Source: Lachnospiraceae bacterium (GTDB lineage: Bacteria; Bacillota; Clostridia; Lachnospirales; Lachnospiraceae). From it: a stretch of DNA of 64,000 nucleotides. The notes beneath the pieces were generated by a model. It had not been told where the DNA came from. It did no database searches and worked only from the letters and a program-made list of their open reading frames with translations. Shown here in pieces: positions 28,598 to 37,520 of the stretch (positions are counted from its first letter, which is position 1; every line of letters starts with the position of its first letter). The stretch covers positions 124,001-188,000 of the forward strand of contig JAETQI010000001.1 in assembly GCA_021770755.1 (NCBI GenBank), given 5' to 3'. A program made the position numbers and the translations under genes.

Positions 28598-29731
28598 ATG
28601 GCAGGCAGTATTGAGCAGATATTGAGTAATCAGGATTATTATGAGATCCGGCTGGAGAGTATCGGAGGGCTGGGGGCGAACCTGTGTGGAAAAATGGTGG
28701 GAGAGCTTGCAGTGCGATATCTGGATCTCAACAGCGCAGGTTTTTCGAGTTACGGTTCCGAGAAGACGGGGACTCCGGTAAAGGGGCATATCCGTTTCTG
28801 TCCGGCTGGGAAGGAGATCAGGGTGCATTCCCCTGTTGTGGCGCCTGACCTGCTGGTCATTTTCCATCAGGCGCTGACGCGCGACAAGGGCGTCTGGAAA
28901 GGGTGCAGTGACAGGACCAATGTGATCGTTGCGCTGGATCAGGGGCAGGAGGAAAGCGTGATGCAGAACCTGCCGGCTGTGATCGGCGGCTGTTATGGAG
29001 TCAATGCGCGGCAGATTGCGATGGAGACGAAATCGCGCATCAACGTGGTGATGCTGGGGGCGATGGCGAGGATCATGGGTTTCGTGGAGCTGGAGAGCGT
29101 CAGACAGATCTGCCGTGACAGTCTTGGCAGGAAGTATCCGGCTGCACTGGAGGGCAATCTGAGAGGCCTGGAACAGGGATATGAGCTGGTGCAAAAGCTG
29201 CAGGCACGCAAGGACGCTGATTCTGACAGGGAGGCGGCGTCACGGGACGGGAGGTGTCCTGACAGGAGGGATAAAGAACTGGAGGATCAGCGGGAATGGG
29301 GCTATGCGACTGCGCCTGCCGGCGGTGTGAACCCGCGGTCTGGCAGCACGGTGACGGCGGACTTGTCCCCGTCGAGACAGGGATATATCCCCATTTTTAT
29401 CAAAGAGCGCTGCATCAACTGCGGACTCTGTGATTCCACCTGCCCTGATATGGTGTTCCAGTTCGCAAAAGGTGTGTTCAATAACAGGGAGATGATGGTC
29501 AACCAGGGATTGGATTACTATCACTGCAAGGGCTGCATGCGCTGTGTGGACGTGTGCCCTGTCAACGCGCTGGTGCGGGGGATCGAGGCGGAGCACCCGG
29601 ATAAACAGTATTTTATGCCGAATCAGGACATGCTGCGCACGCCGGACTATTATGTGAAAGCCGGGCCGGACGGCTATATCACGTCGGAGTCCTATCTGAC
29701 GGAGAAGAGAATAGAAGGGGGCGAAGTATAG
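28598..29731 (+). CDS. 2-oxoacid:ferredoxin oxidoreductase, fused gamma and delta (ferredoxin) subunit
   Basis: 377 aa. Residues 1-205 are the gamma domain (YEIRLESIGGLGANLCGK; FSSYGSEKTGTPVKGHIRF). A charged, variable linker follows (about 210-260), then a delta-type ferredoxin with two clusters (CINCGLCDSTCPD and CKGCMRCVDVCPV). Together with the next gene it makes a complete enzyme that oxidatively decarboxylates a 2-oxoacid to acyl-CoA and passes electrons to ferredoxin. SD AAGGAGAT precedes ATG 28598. Subunit fusion is less usual than four separate genes. The substrate (2-oxoglutarate, branched 2-oxoacid or pyruvate) is not decided by sequence. Confidence 0.88.
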   Translation: MAGSIEQILSNQDYYEIRLESIGGLGANLCGKMVGELAVRYLDLNSAGFSSYGSEKTGTPVKGHIRFCPAGKEIRVHSPVVAPDLLVIFHQALTRDKGVWKGCSDRTNVIVALDQGQEESVMQNLPAVIGGCYGVNARQIAMETKSRINVVMLGAMARIMGFVELESVRQICRDSLGRKYPAALEGNLRGLEQGYELVQKLQARKDADSDREAASRDGRCPDRRDKELEDQREWGYATAPAGGVNPRSGSTVTADLSPSRQGYIPIFIKERCINCGLCDSTCPDMVFQFAKGVFNNREMMVNQGLDYYHCKGCMRCVDVCPVNALVRGIEAEHPDKQYFMPNQDMLRTPDYYVKAGPDGYITSESYLTEKRIEGGEV

Positions 29732-31972
29732 ATGACATCGGATATCAGGGAAAAACAGGTGACAGAATATGCGGGCGGCAATGAGATGGCGGCGATCGCG
29801 ATCAAACAGATCGGCTACGACCTGATGGGGTACTACCCGATCACGCCGTCCACGCAGATCGCGGAAAATCTGGACGAGATGCGCGCGAGGGGGGATACGG
29901 ATCTGATCATGATCGCTGCGGAGGGGGAGCACAGTGCGGCGGGGATCTGCTACGGGGCGTCGGTCGGCGGCGGCAGGGTGATCAACGCCACGAGTGCGAA
30001 CGGTCTTCTCTATGCGCTGGAGCAGTTTCCGGTGCAGTCGGGGACGCGCTATCCGATGGTGATGAACGTGGCGTGCAGGACGGTTTCGGGACCGCTCTCC
30101 ATCAAGGGGGATCACAGCGATATCATGTATCTGCTCAATGCGGGGTGGCCGATCCTGTTTGCCCACACGGTGCAGCAGGTCTATGATTTCAATATCATCG
30201 CGCTGAGACTGGCAGAGCAGGTGCGGCTTCCGGTGGCGGTGGCGTATGACGGTTTTTTTACAAGCCATCAGAAGAGACGCTGCCTGCGGTTTGCCGAGGA
30301 CAGGGTGGTACAGCGGTTTATCGGGTCGAAGAGGGAAGCCTATCCGTTTTTTGATATGGAGAATCCGGTCACGGTGGGTTCCTACATGAACGAGCCGGAT
30401 CTGATCAACAACCGCTACCAGCTCCATCTGGCGATGCGCCAGGCGGACGAGCTGATCCCGAAGCTTTTTGAAGAATACGGTGTGCTCTCCGGCAGGGAGT
30501 ACGGCAAAGTGGAGGGGTATTTCCGCGAGGATGCCGAGGAGCTGCTGGTGCTGCTGGGGTCTTCCTATGAGACGGCAAAGGAGGGCGTGGACAAGATGCG
30601 CAGAAACGGGAAAAAGGCGGGGGCGGTGACGCTGAATGTGCTGCGCCCTTTTCCGGAGAAGGAGCTGTTTGCGGCATGTAAGACAGCCGATACGATGCTG
30701 GTGGCGGACAGGCAGGACAGCTACGGCGCCGGGGGCGGCAACCTGTCGATCGAGGTGCGCGCGATGATGCAGAAGTTTGGCGGTCATGCCAGGATCAAGA
30801 GCCGGGTCTACGGGCTTGGCGGCAGGGATTTCTTTGCGGAGGATGCGGAGCGGATGCTCGATCTGGCGCTGGATGCGGATTCGCCGGATTTTGACTATTA
30901 CGGCGTAGATCCAGGGGCGGTCCGGGAGTCCGCCGGGCAGGAGGGCTTCTTTGCCCCGCTCACGGCGGACAGGACGAAGGTCGGCGCAACGACGGTGCAA
31001 AGAGAGGTTTCTGGCGGGGTGCAGGTGACGGGCGGCAGCCTGAATGCGACGACGGCCGTGCCAAAACGCCTCGCGCCGGGACATGGCGCCTGCCCGGGAT
31101 GCGGTATTCCGGTCAACCTGAATCTGCTGCTGCGGGCGATCGAGGATCCGGTGGTACTGCTGTTTCAGACGGGGTGCGGCATGATCGTGACGACGCCTTA
31201 CCCGAAGACGAGCTTTAAGGTACCGTATCTCCACAATCTGTTTCAGAACGGCGCGGCGACGCTCAGCGGTCTCGCGGAGATCTGCTACAGGAAACAGAGA
31301 AAGGGGGAGCTGCCGCCGGGCGATATCATTTTTGTCATGGTCAGCGGCGACGGCGGTATGGATATCGGCATGGGCTCGGCGATCGGAACGGCGCTCCGGG
31401 GGCACCGGCTGCTGATCTTTGAGTATGACAACGGCGGCTATATGAACACGGGCTATCAGCTCTCGTACTCCACGCCGAAGGGGGCGAGAAGTTCCACCTC
31501 CCACGTGGGCGCAAAGCAGTATGGGAAGACCTTTTTCCATAAGGACATGCCGCGGATCATGGCGGCCACAGGGATCCCGTATGTGGCGACCGCAGCGGAG
31601 TCCGATCCGGTGGATTTTATCAAAAAGGCGGCAAAGGCGGCGTTTTATGCCAGGACGGAGGGCACGGCGTATCTCAAGGCGCTGTCGGCATGTCCCCTGA
31701 ACTGGAACGACGCGCCTGCGACGGAGCGGAAGGTGATCGAGGCGGGGGTCAACTGCTGCTTCTTCCCGCTTTATGAGATCGAGCAGGGCGCGGTGAGGCT
31801 GAGCTATGCGCCGGATGAAACTGGAAAGAAGATTCCTGTCGCGGACTGGCTGGCGATGATGGGGCGCACGAAGCATCTGTGCGGCGAGGCGTATAAGGAG
31901 GTTGCGGACAGCCTGCAGCGGGAAGTGGACAGAAGGTATGAGCGGCTGAAAGCGGAGTCTGGAAAGCGGTAA
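29732..31972 (+). CDS. 2-oxoacid:ferredoxin oxidoreductase, fused alpha and beta subunit
   Basis: 746 aa, starting directly after the stop of the gamma-delta gene. The alpha part (residues 1-400) has DLMGYYPITPSTQIAENL near the N-terminus. The beta part starts near 450 with LAPGHGACPGCGIPVNLN and carries the TPP-binding VSGDGGMDIGMG and YDNGGYMNTGYQLS. Fusion of alpha with beta, and gamma with delta, gives a two-gene enzyme, closest to the KOR/VOR branch rather than the single-chain pyruvate enzyme. An approximately 50-residue hydrophilic linker joins the halves. Confidence 0.88.
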   Translation: MTSDIREKQVTEYAGGNEMAAIAIKQIGYDLMGYYPITPSTQIAENLDEMRARGDTDLIMIAAEGEHSAAGICYGASVGGGRVINATSANGLLYALEQFPVQSGTRYPMVMNVACRTVSGPLSIKGDHSDIMYLLNAGWPILFAHTVQQVYDFNIIALRLAEQVRLPVAVAYDGFFTSHQKRRCLRFAEDRVVQRFIGSKREAYPFFDMENPVTVGSYMNEPDLINNRYQLHLAMRQADELIPKLFEEYGVLSGREYGKVEGYFREDAEELLVLLGSSYETAKEGVDKMRRNGKKAGAVTLNVLRPFPEKELFAACKTADTMLVADRQDSYGAGGGNLSIEVRAMMQKFGGHARIKSRVYGLGGRDFFAEDAERMLDLALDADSPDFDYYGVDPGAVRESAGQEGFFAPLTADRTKVGATTVQREVSGGVQVTGGSLNATTAVPKRLAPGHGACPGCGIPVNLNLLLRAIEDPVVLLFQTGCGMIVTTPYPKTSFKVPYLHNLFQNGAATLSGLAEICYRKQRKGELPPGDIIFVMVSGDGGMDIGMGSAIGTALRGHRLLIFEYDNGGYMNTGYQLSYSTPKGARSSTSHVGAKQYGKTFFHKDMPRIMAATGIPYVATAAESDPVDFIKKAAKAAFYARTEGTAYLKALSACPLNWNDAPATERKVIEAGVNCCFFPLYEIEQGAVRLSYAPDETGKKIPVADWLAMMGRTKHLCGEAYKEVADSLQREVDRRYERLKAESGKR

Positions 31973-32071
31973 AAAGTCAGATTGTATTTTGCGGCAGTTT
32001 TATGATAAGATGATAAGGAATTATTTATACATTAAGAGAAAAGGGAACAAATTTTCCTGGAGGAGAGAAGT

Positions 32072-33427
32072 ATGGCACAGAATGCAAAAGAAAACCTGAT
32101 CACACAGCCGCCGGCGCGGAGTCTGTTCTTCTTCGCGCTCCCGATGATCATCGGCAATTTATTTCAGCAGTTTTACAACATGGCGGATTCCATCATCGTG
32201 GGAAATCTGGTCGGGGAGGATGCGCTCGCGGCGGTGGGGGCGTCGTACTCCTTCACGACGGTGTTCATCATGATCGCGATCGGCGGCGGGATCGGGGCGT
32301 CGGTGCTCACGAGCCAGTACCTCGGCGCGGGACATTACAGGGAGATGAAAAGCTCGGTCTATACGTTTCTGATCACGTTTGCGGTGTTCAGCACACTGCT
32401 GGCGGTATTGGGGTTTGCGGTCAATCCGACGGTCCTGCGGCTGTTAAAGACACCGGACAACATCATGGCGGACGCGGTATCCTATCTGCAGATCTATTTT
32501 GTGGGGCTGCCGTTTATGTTCATGTACAACATTTTGTCCGCAAATTTCAATGCGCTCGGGCGGTCGAAGATCCCGCTGTTTTTGCTGATCTTTTCGTCCA
32601 TACTGAATATCGTGCTGGATCTGTGGATGGTGGGAAGCCTGAGGATGGGCGTAGCCGGGGCGGCAGTCGCGACGGTGGTCGCACAGGGGATCGCGGCGGT
32701 GGTTTCACTTGTCATCTTGATGCGTCTGCTGTCCACTTATGCGGTCGAGGGAAAGGTGCAGCGCTTTCGCGGCGACATGTTTGTCACGGGCGTCAAGGTC
32801 GCGATCCCGTCGATCGTGCAGCAGTCAATCGTGAGCATCGGTATGCTGCTCACGCAGTCCGCGGTGAACCAGTTTGGTTCTTCGGCGCTCGCGGGGTATT
32901 CCGCCGGAACGCGCCTGGAGTCGCTGTGCATCGTGCCGATGATCGCCACGGGGAACGCGATGTCCACTTTTACGGCGCAGAATCTCGGCGCGGGAAAGCC
33001 GGAGCGCGTGCGGCAGGGATACCACGCGGCATATGGGATCATCATCGGTTTCGGTGTGTTCCTGATCGCGGTCTCACAGCTTTTCTACGATCCGATCTTA
33101 TCCGCCTTCGTGGAGCAGGGGGAGTCGGCGGTGGCGTTTGAGACGGGGACGGATTATTTCCGGTTTATCGGATTGTTCTTTTCCTTTTTGGGATTTAAGG
33201 CGATAACGGACGGAATCCTGAGGGGCGCGGGCGACATCAAGGTGTACATGCTCGCAAACCTGATCAATCTCGCGATCCGCGTCGCTGTGGCACAGTTGTG
33301 CTCGCCGGTCTGGGGGATCGAGATGATCTGGTATGCAGTGCCGATGGGGTGGTCGGTGAATTACCTGATCTCCTATTTCTGGTATCGCACGGGAAACTGG
33401 AAGCGGCGGAATCTGCTGAAAAAATGA
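32072..33427 (+). CDS. MATE family multidrug/sodium antiporter
   Basis: 451 aa with twelve membrane helices in two halves. The family start is clear (LFFFALPMIIGNLFQQFYNM, then ADSIIVGNLVGEDALAAVG), and the second half begins near AIPSIVQQSIVSIGMLL. Such proteins export cationic compounds using sodium or proton gradients; the substrate cannot be told. GGAGGAGAG precedes the ATG. It stands alone with about 100 nt before it and its own downstream gap. Confidence 0.92.
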   Translation: MAQNAKENLITQPPARSLFFFALPMIIGNLFQQFYNMADSIIVGNLVGEDALAAVGASYSFTTVFIMIAIGGGIGASVLTSQYLGAGHYREMKSSVYTFLITFAVFSTLLAVLGFAVNPTVLRLLKTPDNIMADAVSYLQIYFVGLPFMFMYNILSANFNALGRSKIPLFLLIFSSILNIVLDLWMVGSLRMGVAGAAVATVVAQGIAAVVSLVILMRLLSTYAVEGKVQRFRGDMFVTGVKVAIPSIVQQSIVSIGMLLTQSAVNQFGSSALAGYSAGTRLESLCIVPMIATGNAMSTFTAQNLGAGKPERVRQGYHAAYGIIIGFGVFLIAVSQLFYDPILSAFVEQGESAVAFETGTDYFRFIGLFFSFLGFKAITDGILRGAGDIKVYMLANLINLAIRVAVAQLCSPVWGIEMIWYAVPMGWSVNYLISYFWYRTGNWKRRNLLKK

Positions 33428-33455
33428 GATCCGGAAAAACAGGAAGACAAAAGGA

Positions 33456-33483
33456 TTGCCAAAATCTGTAAGTGGGGTATAAT
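33456..33483 (+). promoter_or_regulatory. Promoter upstream of the rubrerythrin gene
   Basis: TTGCCA (33456-33461), 16 nt, TATAAT (33478-33483). It would give a leader of about 190 nt before the rubrerythrin ATG. Within that leader GGAACTGT (33597-33604) and ACAGTTCC (33640-33647) form an inverted repeat, perhaps a binding site or hairpin. Confidence 0.5.
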
Positions 33484-33682
33484 AGGAGATAGCAGTCGAT
33501 GCACTGCGTCACTCTGTTTTGGAGCGCGGATTTTATGAGGAACGGTCACAGAAGGATCTGCGGGAAAATGCAGAGTTTTGAATAAACACGCTCTAAGGAA
33601 CTGTTAAGCATGAACTTTGCAGATGACAAGGCTTCTTTGACAGTTCCTGCGGATATCACAAAGAGAATAGGAGAATGAAACG

Positions 33683-34222
33683 ATGGCAAACAAATACGCA
33701 GGTACACAGACGGAGAAAAATCTTGAGGCGGCTTTTGCCGGCGAGTCCCAGGCGCGCAACAAGTACACTTACTTTGCCTCTGTCGCAAAGAAGGAGGGGT
33801 ATGAACAGATCTCCTCGATCTTCTTAAAGACGGCTGACAACGAGAAAGAGCATGCCAAGCTGTGGTTCAGGGAGCTGCAGGGTATCGGCAGCACGGCGGA
33901 CAATCTCGGTGCGGCGGCAAATGGAGAGAACTATGAGTGGACAGACATGTATGAGGATTTCGCAAAGACTGCCGAGGCGGAGGGATTTCCAGAGCTTGCG
34001 GCGAAATTCCGCGCCGTGGGTGAGATCGAGAAGCACCACGAGGAGAGATACCGCGCGCTGTTAAAGAATGTGGAGGCGGCAGCGGTATTTGAGAAGAGCG
34101 AGGTCAAGGTGTGGGAGTGCCGCAACTGCGGTCACATCGTAGTCGGCACAAAGGCGCCGGAGGTATGTCCGGTCTGCAATCACCCGCAGGCTTACTTTGA
34201 GGTGCATGCGGAGAACTATTGA
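33683..34222 (+). CDS. rbr: Rubrerythrin
   Basis: 179 aa. The N-terminal ferritin-like diiron domain shows the two helices with glutamates ([28 protein letters not shown] and [13 protein letters not shown]). The C-terminal rubredoxin-type iron site is CRNCGHI ... [11 protein letters not shown]. It reduces hydrogen peroxide with electrons from NAD(P)H or rubredoxin partners, and is a common peroxide defence of strict anaerobes. ATG 33683 follows AGGAGA. It is a single-gene unit with its own terminator. Confidence 0.95.
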   Translation: MANKYAGTQTEKNLEAAFAGESQARNKYTYFASVAKKEGYEQISSIFLKTADNEKEHAKLWFRELQGIGSTADNLGAAANGENYEWTDMYEDFAKTAEAEGFPELAAKFRAVGEIEKHHEERYRALLKNVEAAAVFEKSEVKVWECRNCGHIVVGTKAPEVCPVCNHPQAYFEVHAENY

Positions 34223-34238
34223 TTCGGGACATGAAAGG

Positions 34239-34280
34239 GTCTGGTGTAAAGCGGGAGGCGGCTTTGCATCAGACTTTTTT
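34239..34280 (+). terminator. Rho-independent terminator after rubrerythrin
   Basis: A 14-bp stem (34239-34252 with 34261-34274, two G-T pairs), an 8-nt loop and a run of Ts. Confidence 0.85.
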
Positions 34281-34304
34281 ATGCGCCCGGGCACCCAGAG
34301 GAAA
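34264..34304 (+). repeat. Terminator-linked dispersed repeat, copy 2
   Basis: Matches 27225-27265, with ATGCGCCCGGGCACCCAGAG after the T-run. It is followed by GCTGACGCTATATGCGCCCGG and, at 34339-34365, a hairpin with AGTAG/CTACT ends. Copy 1 is also followed by a GTCAGCATTGTATA stretch, so similarity may extend further. Confidence 0.55.
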
Positions 34305-34413
34305 TTATTTGCTGACGCTATATGCGCCCGGCGCAGCGAGTAGTGGAGAAGGGCATTCCCCTACTTGATTGCACATGCTCTGGCAGGAGATAAAAAATGG
34401 GATGCAGAATGTA

Positions 34414-34442
34414 TTGCTCTTGTGCGTACATTATGGTATTAT
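34414..34442 (+). promoter_or_regulatory. Promoter of the toxin-antitoxin pair
   Basis: TTGCTC (34414-34419), 17 nt, TATTAT (34437-34442), 46 nt before the antitoxin ATG. Antitoxin-toxin complexes of this family usually repress here. Confidence 0.4.
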
Positions 34443-34488
34443 AAAAAAAGAAATCAATGTCTTGGATTTGGGAAAGGAGCGCAATACT

Positions 34489-34797
34489 ATGGCAGTAAAA
34501 TCGGCTAATTTATATGCAAGAATAGAGCCGGATGTGAAAGAACAGGCAGAAAGTATCCTGTCATCACTTGGTATTCCGGCGTCCAATGCGATTAATATGT
34601 TTTATAAACAGATTATTTTGCACAGAGGACTTCCATTTGAAGTCAAGATACCCGACGTGGGTATTCCTGATGCGGCAGAGCTTACGGAAGAGGAATTAAA
34701 TGCAGAATTGGAGAAAGGATATGCGGATATGATGGCAGGAAAAACAAAACCTGCAAGGCAGGCATTTGTTGATATTCGTAAAGATTATAAGATATGA
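34489..34797 (+). CDS. RelB/DinJ-family antitoxin
   Basis: 102 aa. An N-terminal ribbon-helix-helix (ANLYARIEPDVKEQAESIL, then SSLGIPASNAINMFYKQII) with the P-F-E-V linker is typical of RelB/DinJ antitoxins. The C-terminal part should bind the toxin. ATG 34489 follows GGAAAGGAG; the open frame upstream of it has no ribosome site. It overlaps the toxin start by 4 nt (ATGA). More AT-rich than its neighbours. Confidence 0.85.
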   Translation: MAVKSANLYARIEPDVKEQAESILSSLGIPASNAINMFYKQIILHRGLPFEVKIPDVGIPDAAELTEEELNAELEKGYADMMAGKTKPARQAFVDIRKDYKI

Positions 34798-35135
34798 TTT
34801 ATGAAATAGTGATTTCTGATCAGGCTGATGTCGACTTGAGAGGAGTGTATGAGCATATTGCATTTGAGCTGTTATCTCCGGATCATGCGGCGAGACAACT
34901 TGAACGTTTAGAGCAGCATATTGTAAAGCTTGAAGCGTTTCCGGAAAGATATAGATTATATGAGAGAGAACCATGGCGCAGCAGAGGATTGCGGGTAATG
35001 CCAGTTGACCGATATCTCATATTTTATATAACGAATTTAAACATGGGAACAGTTACGATCATTCGAGTGCTTTATGCTGGTAGAGACATTGATGACCAGT
35101 TAAAGGATCAGGAGTATTCATATTTTTGTGACTGA
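34794..35135 (+). CDS. RelE/ParE-family toxin
   Basis: 113 aa. The fold signature of the RelE/ParE superfamily is present (YEIVISDQADVDLRGVYEHI; LEAFPERYRLY; VDRYLIFYI; VTIIRVLYAGRDI). RelE-type members cleave ribosome-bound mRNA and ParE-type members block gyrase; the wording of the motifs is nearer ParE, but this is not decisive. Coupled to the antitoxin by a 4-nt overlap. Confidence 0.82.
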   Translation: MIYEIVISDQADVDLRGVYEHIAFELLSPDHAARQLERLEQHIVKLEAFPERYRLYEREPWRSRGLRVMPVDRYLIFYITNLNMGTVTIIRVLYAGRDIDDQLKDQEYSYFCD

Positions 35136-35252
35136 CAAAATATTACGATTCGATCGCGTCATCGCTGATTACCTTGCCACGTGAGATGGCACAGATTGAA
35201 CAGAAAAAATATGAGACAGTCAGAGAGCAGGAAACGGAGGGGGTAAGAGATT

Positions 35253-37520
35253 ATGAGAAGCAGATTTAAAAAAGCTGTGGCGCTGGCTATGGCAGTCAGC
35301 GTGCTGGGAGGCTGTGCGGGTCAGGGAACGCGGGAAACGGGGACTGATCCTGCCGGGACAGAGCAGGCGGCGGATTTGGAGACGGTACCGTCGGCGGGAC
35401 AGACGGAACCGGGTACTGAGGATGCCGCGGAAGTGTCATCGGAGTCCGGGGAACAGCAGAGTCCCCTCTATGCAGGCAGCCGTCCGCAGTTGATACAGTC
35501 CTCTTTACAGGGCGGGGGGCTCAGCGTGACGCCCAGTGTGGCGCCCTGCACGGTGGACGCAGACCTTGGCAATGTCGAGAATCTGTGGCAGCTATATGCA
35601 TTGCAATATGACCAGGAGATAGCGGAAAAGCTTGCGAAGAATGGTTTTGTCGTGTGCGGCAGCGCCGGGACGGAGTTTTTTGAGATCTATGAAAATAACC
35701 GGTATGAGATGATACCGAATTTTGTGACGGTCGATTCCCTGATGCACACGTATCACCTGTATTTTGCATATTTGTTAAAGAATATTGAGAAAAACGATCT
35801 GTCAGAGCGTGTGTCCGCGCTGGGCAGACGGATGCTTGACGACAGTATTGCGCAGTATGAGCAGTTGAAAGGCAGCGAGTGGGAGAGTGCGGCGAAGCGG
35901 AATGTGGCGTTTTTTACAGTCGGTGCGAAGCTGCTGGATGACAGTGCTGCAGTAAATGCTGACGTGGCTGAGATCGTGGCTTATGAGCTTGACAGGATCC
36001 GTGAGGCGGAGGGCATTGCGGAGTCGCGGATCACCGCGGGATATGAGGATTACTCGCAGTATATTCCGCGCGGGTACTATGAGGGCGATGAGCAGCTTGA
36101 GCGCTATTTCAGGGCAATGATGTGGTATGGGCGGATCCATTTCACGCAGGAAGAGGAGGACATGGACAGAAGTGCGCTCCTGATCACGAAGGCGCTCTCT
36201 GACGATGCGGAGGCGTATCGCCTGTGGGAGTCGGTCTATGCGGTGACCGCGTTTTTTGCGGGAGCGAGCGACGACCTTGGCGTGTGTGAGTACGCGCCGG
36301 TCATGCGGGAGGCATACGGGGAAACATTTGCAGTGGACGCACTGGCGGGAAATGCGGATGGTTTCCTGCAGTTTCACAACGGGACTGCAAAACTGCCATC
36401 GCCGCAGATCAACTCGATACCGATCGAGGACGGCAAGGAGAATGTGATTCCCGGGTTCCGGTTTATGGGGCAGCGCTTTACGATCGATGCGGCTGTGATG
36501 CAGCGGCTGGTCTATCAGAATGTAGGGGGAAACAGCGCGGGAGAGAACCGCATGCTTCCGGACACGCTGGATGTGGCGGCAGCGCTCGGCAGCGACGCGG
36601 CGCTTGCGATCCTGCAGGATAAGGGTGCCGCGGACTATGAGGGATATACGGAGAATATGCAGAAGCTCCGGGAAGGGCTGGCGCAGGAGAATCCGGCGCT
36701 GTGGTCTGCAAGCCTCTATGCAGGCTGGCTCAACACGCTCCGCCCGCTGCTGGAAGTGAAGGGTGACGGATATCCCGTGTTTATGCAGAGTGAGGAGTGG
36801 ACGAAGAAAAACCTCGAGTGTTTTGCGGGCAGTTATGCCGAGTTGAAGCACGACACGATATTGTATGCAAAGCAGGTCATCGCCGAGATGGGCGGCGGTC
36901 TGGAGGAGGAGCCGGACGACAGGGGATACGTCGAGCCGGAGCCGCTCGTGTATGAGCGGTTTGCGGCGCTTTCGCGCCAGACAGCGGAGGGACTGAAAAG
37001 GTACGGCATGCTGTCTGCAGCGGATGAGGAGAATCTGTCGCGGCTGTGCGAGATGGCTGAACAGATGCTTGCGATGTCGAATAAAGAATTGCAGGACGAG
37101 GTTCTGAACGACGAGGAGTATGAGTTCATCAGAAGCTATGGCGGCTATATCGAACATTTCTGGTATGAGGCTGCAAAGGATATGTTTGGCGGCGAGTATT
37201 TTGAAGCGCCTGAGTATCCGGCGGCGATCGTTGCGGACATCGCGACAGATCCTGACAATGGGCTCGTGCTCGAGGTGGCGACAGGAAATCCTTCCGAGAT
37301 CTATGTGGTGGTGCGCGTCGATGGGAAGATCAAAGCTGCAAGGGGAAGCGTCTATTCATTTTATCAGTTTCCCTGGCCGCTGAGCGACAGGCTGACGGAT
37401 ACGAAGTGGCGGCAGATGATGGGGATCCAGTCGGACGAAAATGGGAACCGCAATCTCGACAAACCGGTACAGAGGCTGGACTGGACGGAAAGCTATCGGT
37501 ATCAATATGAGTGGGAATAA
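35253..37520 (+). CDS. DUF3160 family lipoprotein
   Basis: 755 aa. A lipoprotein signal peptide ends in the lipobox VLGGC (Cys near residue 22), followed by a low-complexity Gly/Thr/Glu spacer to about 80. The body matches DUF3160 in having NFVTVDSLMHTYHLYFAYLL and a long helical region. The function of the family is unknown; it is anchored on the outer face of the membrane. GGAGGG lies upstream. The next gene overlaps its end slightly and is probably cotranscribed. Confidence 0.8.
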   Translation: MRSRFKKAVALAMAVSVLGGCAGQGTRETGTDPAGTEQAADLETVPSAGQTEPGTEDAAEVSSESGEQQSPLYAGSRPQLIQSSLQGGGLSVTPSVAPCTVDADLGNVENLWQLYALQYDQEIAEKLAKNGFVVCGSAGTEFFEIYENNRYEMIPNFVTVDSLMHTYHLYFAYLLKNIEKNDLSERVSALGRRMLDDSIAQYEQLKGSEWESAAKRNVAFFTVGAKLLDDSAAVNADVAEIVAYELDRIREAEGIAESRITAGYEDYSQYIPRGYYEGDEQLERYFRAMMWYGRIHFTQEEEDMDRSALLITKALSDDAEAYRLWESVYAVTAFFAGASDDLGVCEYAPVMREAYGETFAVDALAGNADGFLQFHNGTAKLPSPQINSIPIEDGKENVIPGFRFMGQRFTIDAAVMQRLVYQNVGGNSAGENRMLPDTLDVAAALGSDAALAILQDKGAADYEGYTENMQKLREGLAQENPALWSASLYAGWLNTLRPLLEVKGDGYPVFMQSEEWTKKNLECFAGSYAELKHDTILYAKQVIAEMGGGLEEEPDDRGYVEPEPLVYERFAALSRQTAEGLKRYGMLSAADEENLSRLCEMAEQMLAMSNKELQDEVLNDEEYEFIRSYGGYIEHFWYEAAKDMFGGEYFEAPEYPAAIVADIATDPDNGLVLEVATGNPSEIYVVVRVDGKIKAARGSVYSFYQFPWPLSDRLTDTKWRQMMGIQSDENGNRNLDKPVQRLDWTESYRYQYEWE

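Noticed and set aside
29240-31876. A long open frame on the minus strand opposite the oxidoreductase genes
   Set aside because: It is Arg/His-rich with no family motifs and no ribosome site; it is a shadow of GC-rich codon use in the real plus-strand genes.
33489-33581. Possible short coding tail (LRHSVLERGFYEERSQKDLR) in the rubrerythrin leader
   Set aside because: No start codon in frame, and a promoter lies directly upstream. Perhaps a remnant, but too weak to annotate.
35136-35252. Possible short peptides on either strand between the toxin and the DUF3160 gene
   Set aside because: No ribosome site or recognised family; likely old gene debris.
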